Shown one piece after another: positions 58,498-64,000 of a DNA stretch of 64,000 nt. The notes beneath the pieces are model-generated. The model was given only the letters and a program-made list of their open reading frames with translations, was not told the DNA's origin and did no database searches. Origin of the DNA: Thioclava arctica (GTDB taxonomy: Bacteria > Pseudomonadota > Alphaproteobacteria > Rhodobacterales > Rhodobacteraceae). How positions within the stretch are numbered: the stretch's first letter is position 1; each line of letters starts with the position of its first letter. Both the position numbers and the translations under genes were made by a program. Location: contig NZ_JBFRYC010000001.1 in assembly GCF_040892615.1 (NCBI RefSeq), positions 496,001-560,000 of the forward strand, in the 5' to 3' direction.

Positions 58498-59802
58498 TTA
58501 TTCCCCGAAAACGCGCTTGAAAATCGTGTCCACGTGTTTGGTGTGATAGCCGAGATCGAATTTTTCGTTGATCTCATCCTCGCTTAGCGCGGCGCGTACA
58601 TCGGCATCGGCCAGCAATTCCTCGCGGAAATCAGCGCCCTTTTCCCAGACCTTCATCGCGTTGCGCTGCACCAGCTTGTAGCTGTCCTCGCGCGACACAC
58701 CCGCCTGCGTCAGCGCCAGCAAGACCCGCTGGCTCATCACCAAGCCTTTGAATTTGTTCATGTTCGCCAGCATGTTGTCAGGATATATCACGAGGTTTTC
58801 GATCACGCCTGCCAGACGGTTGAGCGCAAAATCGAGCGTCACGGTGGCGTCAGGGCCGATCGCGCGCTCGACCGAGGAATGCGAGATGTCGCGCTCATGC
58901 CAAAGCGCCACGTTCTCCATCGCGGGCACCACGGCCATGCGCACCAGACGCGCCAGCCCGGTGAGGTTTTCCGTGAGCACCGGGTTGCGTTTATGCGGCA
59001 TCGCCGAGCTGCCCTTTTGGCCCTTGGAGAAGAACTCCTCGGCCTCAAGCACCTCGGTGCGCTGCATGTGGCGAATTTCGATGGCGACGTTTTCGATGCT
59101 CGAGGCAATCACACCTAGGGTGGCAAAGAACATCGCGTGACGGTCGCGCGGGATCACTTGGGTTGAAATCGGTTCAACGCGCAGGCCGAGTTTTTCGCAG
59201 ACATGTTCCTCAACCGCCGGGTCGATATTGGCGAACGTACCGACCGCGCCGGAAATCGCGCCGGTGGCCACTTCCCAGCGGGCCTTTTCCAGACGGTTCT
59301 TGTTGCGATCCATTTCGGCGTAAAAGCGCGCGAAGGTCAGCCCCATCGTGGTCGGTTCGGCGTGAATGCCGTGGCTGCGCCCAATGCGCACGGTGTCTTT
59401 ATGCTCAAACGCGCGCTTTTTCAGCGCGGCAAGCAGGCGGTCCATATCGGCGAGCAGGATATCGGTGGCGCGCACCAGCTGCACGTTGAAGGTCGTGTCC
59501 AGAACATCCGAGCTGGTCATGCCCTGATGGACAAATCGCGCCTCGGTCGAGCCGATATGTTCAGCCAGATGGGTCAGGAAGGCGATCACATCATGCTTGG
59601 TCACGGACTCGATTTCGTCGATGCGCGCGACGTCGAATTCCACATCCTTGGCCTTCCAGACAGCCTGTGCAGATTCGCGCGGGATCACGCCCAGATCGGC
59701 CTGAGCGTCGCAGGCATGGGCCTCGATCTCGTACCAGATCTTGAACTTGCTGGCAGGTTCCCAGATATCGACCATCTCTTTGCGGGAATAACGCGGGATC
59801 AT
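58498..59802 (-). CDS. purB: Adenylosuccinate lyase
   Basis: PurB performs two fumarate-releasing steps in purine synthesis, on SAICAR and on adenylosuccinate. The 434-residue product has the superfamily signature KGSSAMPHKRNPVLTENL near residue 266, the catalytic His in GRSHGIHAEPTTMG near residue 145, and starts MIPRYSRKEMVDIWEP as is usual. Length is normal. It is 21 kb from purCSQ and has its own upstream gap of 75 bases, shared with a divergent DUF6314 gene. Confidence 0.96.
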   Translation of the reverse strand: MIPRYSRKEMVDIWEPASKFKIWYEIEAHACDAQADLGVIPRESAQAVWKAKDVEFDVARIDEIESVTKHDVIAFLTHLAEHIGSTEARFVHQGMTSSDVLDTTFNVQLVRATDILLADMDRLLAALKKRAFEHKDTVRIGRSHGIHAEPTTMGLTFARFYAEMDRNKNRLEKARWEVATGAISGAVGTFANIDPAVEEHVCEKLGLRVEPISTQVIPRDRHAMFFATLGVIASSIENVAIEIRHMQRTEVLEAEEFFSKGQKGSSAMPHKRNPVLTENLTGLARLVRMAVVPAMENVALWHERDISHSSVERAIGPDATVTLDFALNRLAGVIENLVIYPDNMLANMNKFKGLVMSQRVLLALTQAGVSREDSYKLVQRNAMKVWEKGADFREELLADADVRAALSEDEINEKFDLGYHTKHVDTIFKRVFGE

Positions 59803-59877
59803 GGGCGCGGCCTTTCGATTGCAGGTGGTTTAGGCGGCTTGTTAGACTGTGCCTGCCTTTGGGGCAAGGGAGCGGTG

Positions 59878-60282
59878 ATGATCAAGCTGTGCGATTTTGA
59901 AGGCGCGTGGGTGTTGCGGCGCCAGATCCGTCACAGCGATGGCCGTGTCGCGCGCTTACAGGGTAGGGCGGTGTTCACGCCGCGCACGGGCGGGCTGCAT
60001 TATCGCGAGAGCGGCGATCTGATTTTGCCCGAGGGCACGCGGTTTCACGCAGAGCGCTGCTATCTCTGGCACGCCGATGGGGCTGGCATTGCCGTCAGTT
60101 TTGAAGATGGCCGCGCATTTCATCACGTCGACCCGGCTCGCCCAGAGGCCCAGCATTGGTGTGATCCTGACACCTATCATGTAACCTATGGCTTTGATCA
60201 CTGGCCCCAATGGCAGACCGTGTGGCGCGTGCATGGCCCGCGCAAAGATTACGTAATGGAGTCGCACTACGCGGGCGAATGA
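59878..60282 (+). CDS. DUF6314-family protein
   Basis: The 134-residue product opens IKLCDFEGAWVLRRQIRHSD and has a beta-rich middle with LHYRESGDLILP and RCYLWHADGAGIAV. It ends WRVHGPRKDYVMESHY. This pattern of Trp/Arg/Tyr residues is that of DUF6314, a lipocalin-like family whose ligand and role are not known. ATG 59878 follows AAGGGA; a GTG three bases earlier is also in frame. It is divergent from purB and stands alone. Confidence 0.75.
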   Translation: MIKLCDFEGAWVLRRQIRHSDGRVARLQGRAVFTPRTGGLHYRESGDLILPEGTRFHAERCYLWHADGAGIAVSFEDGRAFHHVDPARPEAQHWCDPDTYHVTYGFDHWPQWQTVWRVHGPRKDYVMESHYAGE

Positions 60283-60390
60283 GTGCGCAAGTGACGTGCG
60301 AAAAACACGGGCAAGCGGGGCGCGGCCTTAGTGCGTTCACTGTCGTGCCACAATTGCGTGAAATGAGTTATATTGTTGATTTAAAATGAT

Positions 60391-60415
60391 ATTTTTGTAA
60401 GAAAATCGCAAAAAT
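60391..60415. promoter_or_regulatory. AT-rich T-N11-A palindrome before the sugar transferase
   Basis: ATTTTTG-N11-CAAAAAT is a perfect 7-bp inverted repeat in an unusually AT-rich stretch (about 60365-60430) 145 bases before the sugar-phosphate transferase. It may be an operator. A TTAACC lies 13 bases on but lacks a partner for a CtrA-type site. Confidence 0.4.
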
Positions 60416-60560
60416 CAAGGCTTACTTAACCACATTTGCCGCGAAAGAGGCGCAACATCTGTCCGCTTTGGCCACAGATTTGAACGATTCTCTAACCATA
60501 ACGCATCGGTGAAGGGTGGCAGGAATAGCCCCCGCTGAGGTTAGGATTGGGACACAGGCC

Positions 60561-61244
60561 ATGAGCGAATTCACCACCAATATCGCGCTGAAAAGCCAGA
60601 CGGTTGTGCATGCGCCTTTTGCAGGTGCTGCGCCCTACCGTGCTGTTGGCAAGCGGATGTTTGATATCGCGATGGTTCTGGCTGTAATACCGGTGCTGTT
60701 GCCACTGATCTTGGTGCTGGCGGCTTTGGTCTGGCTTGATGGCGGGCCTGCGTTTTTCGCCCAACCCCGGATCGGGCGTGACGGTCGGAGTTTCAAAATG
60801 TGGAAACTGCGCACGATGGTGGTGGATGCCGAGGCAAAGCTGAAAGCGCTGTGCGATTCTGATCCCGCGATTGCCCAAGAATGGGCAGTGAACCAGAAGC
60901 TCGTCCATGATCCGCGCATTACCCGTATCGGGGCGTTTTTGCGCCGCACCAGCCTTGATGAGCTGCCGCAATTCTTCAACGTACTGTTTGGCTCGATGAG
61001 CCTTGTCGGCCCGCGCCCCTTCCTGGCCTCGCAAGAAGCGACCTATCAGGATGCGATGGGCCGCGCCTATTACCGGATGCGTCCGGGCATCACCGGGCTG
61101 TGGCAGGTGGTGGGTCGTTCCTCCAGCGCCTTCGTGGATCGTGTCCGCTTTGACGAGCGCTATTACGCGAAAATGTCGCTGATGAATGATGTGATGTTGT
61201 GCCTGATGACCGTCGCGGTGGTGTTCAAACAAACTGGCAAGTGA
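60561..61244 (+). CDS. Polysaccharide-initiating sugar-phosphate transferase (WbaP/ExoY type)
   Basis: The 227-residue protein belongs to the bacterial sugar transferase family that places the first sugar phosphate on undecaprenyl phosphate for exopolysaccharide or O-antigen. It has one span (MFDIAMVLAVIPVLLPLILV) near residue 34, then RIGRDGRSFKMWKLRTMV, RRTSLDELPQFFNVL and SLVGPRPFLASQE, and ends with RPGITGLWQV and a Tyr-rich tail. The single span marks the short ExoY-like form. ATG 60561 is chosen; the upstream region is AT-rich. Confidence 0.9.
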   Translation: MSEFTTNIALKSQTVVHAPFAGAAPYRAVGKRMFDIAMVLAVIPVLLPLILVLAALVWLDGGPAFFAQPRIGRDGRSFKMWKLRTMVVDAEAKLKALCDSDPAIAQEWAVNQKLVHDPRITRIGAFLRRTSLDELPQFFNVLFGSMSLVGPRPFLASQEATYQDAMGRAYYRMRPGITGLWQVVGRSSSAFVDRVRFDERYYAKMSLMNDVMLCLMTVAVVFKQTGK

Positions 61245-61335
61245 TCAAGTGGCTTCCAAAGGATCACGGTCTTCCGGCGTGATTTTCCCTTTCAAGCGAT
61301 CTGCAAGCGTCCCGATATTGGGGCGCTTTTGCATG

Positions 61336-62112
61336 TCATCCCTGAATGGTTAGAAACTTCAGACCATTGCGGTCAAACCATGCCGCGCTTAACCGCCCCG
61401 ATTTGCTGGCCCCGGTATCAAGCGCCACACGTCCGCGATCGACAAAGGGCTCGGCTACCACCCAGTGACCATGCGCGATCCATAGCCCGTCGCGCCGCGG
61501 AGCTGTGCCAAACCGCGCATGCCCCCAAAGCAACGCATCGGGGTTTTGGCGTTCCAACGGGTGATAGGGATCGGCCCCCGCATGGGTCACCGCAAGCCCG
61601 CCTTCACGCCAATAGAGCGGGCGGGAATCGAGCCAGCTAAGCAGGTTGGGACCGATTGCGCGCGCCAGATCCATGCGCAACGCGTCCAGTGCATCCGTGT
61701 CGGGACGTGTCATATCCGGCAGGCTCAGGCCGTAACTGCGCAGGGTCGCCGCCCCGCCCAGTTTCAGCCAACGCACTGTCTGCGCATCTGGGCTGATCAG
61801 AAAATCCAGCATCATGCGTTCATGATTGCCCATCAGGCAGATCATGCGCTGAGGCGCGGCCCGTTGCGCGGCCTGCAACGTCGACAGCACCCGCGCGCTC
61901 TCAGGCCCCCGATCAATCATATCGCCCACCGTGATGACACGCGCGCGCTCTGATCCGGGCTGGTCGCTGATCCGCTCGAACATCGCGTCCAGCAAATCGG
62001 CACGCCCATGCAAATCGCCAATCACGCAGACCGGGTCTTGCGGGTGGGGCAGGCCGGGGGGCGCTGTGCTTTTGGCGGGGCGCGCGAACTTATTGAGCAA
62101 TGTGGTGAACAT
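61336..62112 (-). CDS. Calcineurin-like metallophosphatase (serine/threonine phosphatase type)
   Basis: The 258-residue cytoplasmic protein has all the metal-binding blocks of the PPP family: GDLHGRADLLDAM near residue 32, GDMIDRGPESARV near 63, and GNHERMMLDF near 94. HAGADPYHPL and GHWVVAEPFVDRG complete the site. Relatives dephosphorylate Ser/Thr proteins or small nucleotides. It is convergent with the sugar transferase and divergent from a glycosyltransferase, so it may act in surface-polysaccharide control, but that is context only. Confidence 0.88.
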   Translation of the reverse strand: MFTTLLNKFARPAKSTAPPGLPHPQDPVCVIGDLHGRADLLDAMFERISDQPGSERARVITVGDMIDRGPESARVLSTLQAAQRAAPQRMICLMGNHERMMLDFLISPDAQTVRWLKLGGAATLRSYGLSLPDMTRPDTDALDALRMDLARAIGPNLLSWLDSRPLYWREGGLAVTHAGADPYHPLERQNPDALLWGHARFGTAPRRDGLWIAHGHWVVAEPFVDRGRVALDTGASKSGRLSAAWFDRNGLKFLTIQG

Positions 62113-62238
62113 GTCTGAAAGGGTCTCTCGCGCAGGGCTGGAATCCCGTGTGTTTTGGCGACATAACCATGTTCAGGATAAAGCGGAAGGGGCTCACGCA
62201 AAGGTGGGCAACAAACCGCTGCAAGCAAGGGGCGAGCA

Positions 62239-63450
62239 ATGGCACACGAAACAGCGGGCAGGCGCGTTTTGATCGTGGTGGAAAACCTCCCCGTGCCGCT
62301 GGACCGACGCGTCTGGCTGGAGGCGACGACCCTGGCGGGCGCGGGCTATCAGGTGTCGGTGATCTGCCCGATGGGACGGGGGTGGGATGCGCCTTATGAG
62401 GTGATCGAGGGCATCCATATCTATCGCCATCCCGCCCCGCCCGAGGCGCATTCGGGCGCGGTGGCCTATGCGCGCGAATATGGCCACGCGATCTGGCACT
62501 GGTTTCGCCTTGCCCGCGTGGTGCGGCGCGAGCGTGGTTTTGACGTCATTCAGGGCTGCAACCCGCCCGATCTGATCTGGCTGCTCGCACTGCGCTATCG
62601 GCTCGCGGGCGTGCGCTATATGTTTGATCACCACGATGTCTGCCCCGAACTGTTCGAGGCGAAATTTAACAAAAAGGGCCTGCTTTGGGGCGTGATGCGG
62701 AGTTGGGAGCGTATCACATTCGCCTGCGCGTCCGTGTCGATGGCCACCAATGAGAGCTTTCGCAAGATCGCCATCGCGCGCGGCAAAATGGCGCCCGAGG
62801 ATGTGTTCGTCGTGCGCTCTGCCCCGCGTGTTGAAACCTTTCTGCCCGGTCCGGGCGATGTTCGCTATCGCCACGGCGCGAAAACGGTGCTCGGCTATAT
62901 CGGGGTGATCGGTCAGCAAGAGGGGATGGACCTTCTGATCGAGGCTCTGCAGATCCTGATCCGCGATCTGGGCCATTCGGATGTGCATCTGGTGATCGTG
63001 GGGTTTGGCCCCGAAGTGCCGATGGTGCAGGCCGATGTCGCTGCGCGTGGGCTGTCTGATCACGTCACTTTCACCGGGCCGCTTTATGGCGATGAGATGC
63101 TGGCGGCGATGAATGCGATTGATATCGGCGTCGCCCCCGATCCGAAAAACGCGATGAATGACATTTCGACCATGAACAAGGTCATGGAATATATGACGCT
63201 GGAAAAACCGCTCGTGCAGTTCGATCTGACCGAGGGGCGGGCCTCGGCGGGCGAGGCGGCGCGCTATGCCCGTGCCAATGATCCAAGTGATTTCGCCGCC
63301 CAGATCGCGGCGCTGATTGATGCGCCCGAGGCGGCGCGCGAAATCGGGCAGGCGGGGCGCAAGCGGGTGCTGGAATCGCTGGCTTGGGATTTCTCGGCCA
63401 AGCAGCTTTTGGCGGCCTATGATCGGATATTCTCCAAGTTTGGGAAATAA
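62239..63450 (+). CDS. Glycosyltransferase family 4
   Basis: The 403-residue product has the two-Rossmann GT-B layout. The acceptor half starts RVLIVVENLPVPLDRRVWLE; the donor half has GYIGVIGQQEGMDLLIEAL and ends with VMEYMTLEKPLVQFDLTEGR. The Glu-x7-Glu donor motif is not perfectly kept: the second part reads APDPKNAMNDISTMNKVMEY. It probably adds a sugar in exopolysaccharide or O-antigen synthesis begun by the nearby transferase. Donor and acceptor are unknown. GGGGCGAG precedes the ATG. Confidence 0.88.
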   Translation: MAHETAGRRVLIVVENLPVPLDRRVWLEATTLAGAGYQVSVICPMGRGWDAPYEVIEGIHIYRHPAPPEAHSGAVAYAREYGHAIWHWFRLARVVRRERGFDVIQGCNPPDLIWLLALRYRLAGVRYMFDHHDVCPELFEAKFNKKGLLWGVMRSWERITFACASVSMATNESFRKIAIARGKMAPEDVFVVRSAPRVETFLPGPGDVRYRHGAKTVLGYIGVIGQQEGMDLLIEALQILIRDLGHSDVHLVIVGFGPEVPMVQADVAARGLSDHVTFTGPLYGDEMLAAMNAIDIGVAPDPKNAMNDISTMNKVMEYMTLEKPLVQFDLTEGRASAGEAARYARANDPSDFAAQIAALIDAPEAAREIGQAGRKRVLESLAWDFSAKQLLAAYDRIFSKFGK

Positions 63451-63598
63451 TGCGCCCATTTCTGGGGTGATTGTTTCATAACGCGCGAGAAATTAGCCAA
63501 ATATTGACGCATTTGTGCTTGATAGGTGCCGCAATCTAGACACAAATATTCCCAACGCGCCCCTGCTTGCCGGGGCATTTATCCGCTGGGGGGCTGAT

Positions 63599-63922
63599 AT
63601 GACGCGAAACAGACATATGGGCTTCGGGGCTGTTGCCTTGCTGTTGGGTGTCATTGTGGCAGGCACGGCGGGGGCGGGCGATTTGCGCCAGATTGCCCCC
63701 GTCGAGGTCGCGGATACGGCCTTGAACCAGATCACGGAAGAGATTACGGGGCGCGCCGCCTATGATCCGGTAGCCCATGCGCTGGCCATCGGGCTGACGC
63801 CTGAGCGCGCCGATGCGCTGGTGGATCAGGCGATGAAAGTGGCACAAAGCTGCCCGCTGGTCTTTGATACCCAGCAGTCGATCGCGCATTGCTGGGAGGC
63901 CTCAAGCGGGGCTGGCTCGTAA
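63599..63922 (+). CDS. Small exported protein of unknown function
   Basis: The 107-residue product has a signal peptide (HMGFGAVALLLGVIVAGTAGA) and a mature part of about 77 residues with two cysteines (AQSCPLV and AHCWEA), which may form a disulfide. I do not recognise a family. ATG 63599 is preferred over upstream starts because it begins the basic MTRNRH signal peptide. It sits 148 bases after the glycosyltransferase and could belong to the polysaccharide region. Its stop is next to the end of a gene on the opposite strand. Confidence 0.6.
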   Translation: MTRNRHMGFGAVALLLGVIVAGTAGAGDLRQIAPVEVADTALNQITEEITGRAAYDPVAHALAIGLTPERADALVDQAMKVAQSCPLVFDTQQSIAHCWEASSGAGS

Positions 63923-63923
63923 C

Positions 63924-64000
63924 TCAATCTGGAACGTAAGCCCCTAGCCCGGGCAGGCTGTGCGCGATGAACTGCGTCAACCGCGCATCGGCCACCGACA
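63924..64000 (-). CDS. 3' end of an unidentified gene (partial)
   Basis: Read on the minus strand, the frame enters at the window edge and ends at TGA 63926-63924. The last 24 residues include DARLTQFIAHSLPGLGAYVP. Third positions are rich in G and C, as expected for a coding frame here, and the stop abuts the convergent gene with one base between. Nothing more can be said without the rest. Confidence 0.45.
   Translation of the reverse strand, partial: SVADARLTQFIAHSLPGLGAYVPD

Noticed and set aside
1..64000. tRNA, rRNA, insertion sequences, prophage and attachment sites
   Set aside because: I looked for tRNA-like cloverleafs near gaps, transposase or integrase motifs, and flanking direct repeats, and found none I could support by eye.

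Overview
The window is chromosomal DNA from an alphaproteobacterium, almost certainly a member of the Rhodobacterales (Roseobacter/Rhodobacter group). This rests on gene content and order: murB-ddlB-ftsQ-ftsA-ftsZ-lpxC-bamD-recN, an aerobic CobS/CobT cobaltochelatase pair, the DUF1476 ATP synthase zeta inhibitor, a PhaJ-Pta fusion next to ackA, a corrinoid protein and DUF1638 near a homocysteine methyltransferase, and RNase E with a large acidic insertion. The sequence is GC-rich with strong G/C at third codon positions. I see no tRNA, rRNA, prophage, transposase or CRISPR array. It looks like ordinary core chromosome with several small or odd genes embedded in it.

Layout. 1-9.2 kb: end of the cell-wall and division cluster, then lpxC, bamD and recN. 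9.2-13.8 kb: a GlcD-like FAD oxidase with a SnoaL-like partner, then a PhaJ-Pta fusion and ackA. 13.8-19.9 kb: an M24 aminopeptidase, cobT, a flavin reductase on the opposite strand, a small secreted protein and cobS. 20-21.5 kb: a DUF4177 protein and a J-domain protein. 21.5-26 kb: a zinc locus (znuA divergent from zur-znuCB, with a paired palindromic operator between them), with a divergent DgoK-like gene and a MarR/GbsR-like gene behind znuA. 26-35 kb: an EamA exporter, SulP, DUF1638 with a coupled 52-aa membrane protein, a corrinoid protein, a PA0069-type radical SAM protein, a homocysteine methyltransferase and an MprF-like lipid enzyme.

35-46.5 kb: the zeta inhibitor, purC-purS-purQ, a DctB/DctD-like two-component pair whose regulator lacks the GAFTGA loop, a LysR regulator, and a five-gene branched-chain-amino-acid-type ABC operon. 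46.5-51 kb: rne, a TusA-like protein and ccdA. 51-58.5 kb: mmsA with a divergent LysR gene, a CBS protein, coaD, a YfdX-family protein, gap with a 47-aa membrane protein upstream, an orphan fliG and a 50-aa secreted Cys protein. 58.5-64 kb: purB, a DUF6314 protein and the start of a surface-polysaccharide region (sugar-phosphate transferase, metallophosphatase, family 4 glycosyltransferase).

How the genes work together. Zur should repress both arms of the zinc uptake locus. CobS and CobT insert cobalt into the corrin that the corrinoid protein at 30 kb would use; with the Bmt-type enzyme this points to a split methionine synthase, whose methyltetrahydrofolate-binding part is not in this window. 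PhaJ-Pta and AckA would interconvert acyl-CoA, acyl phosphate and ATP. Three genes shorter than 55 codons are added here from start, ribosome-site and membrane or signal features. Functional assignments rest on motifs recognised by eye; no database search was run.
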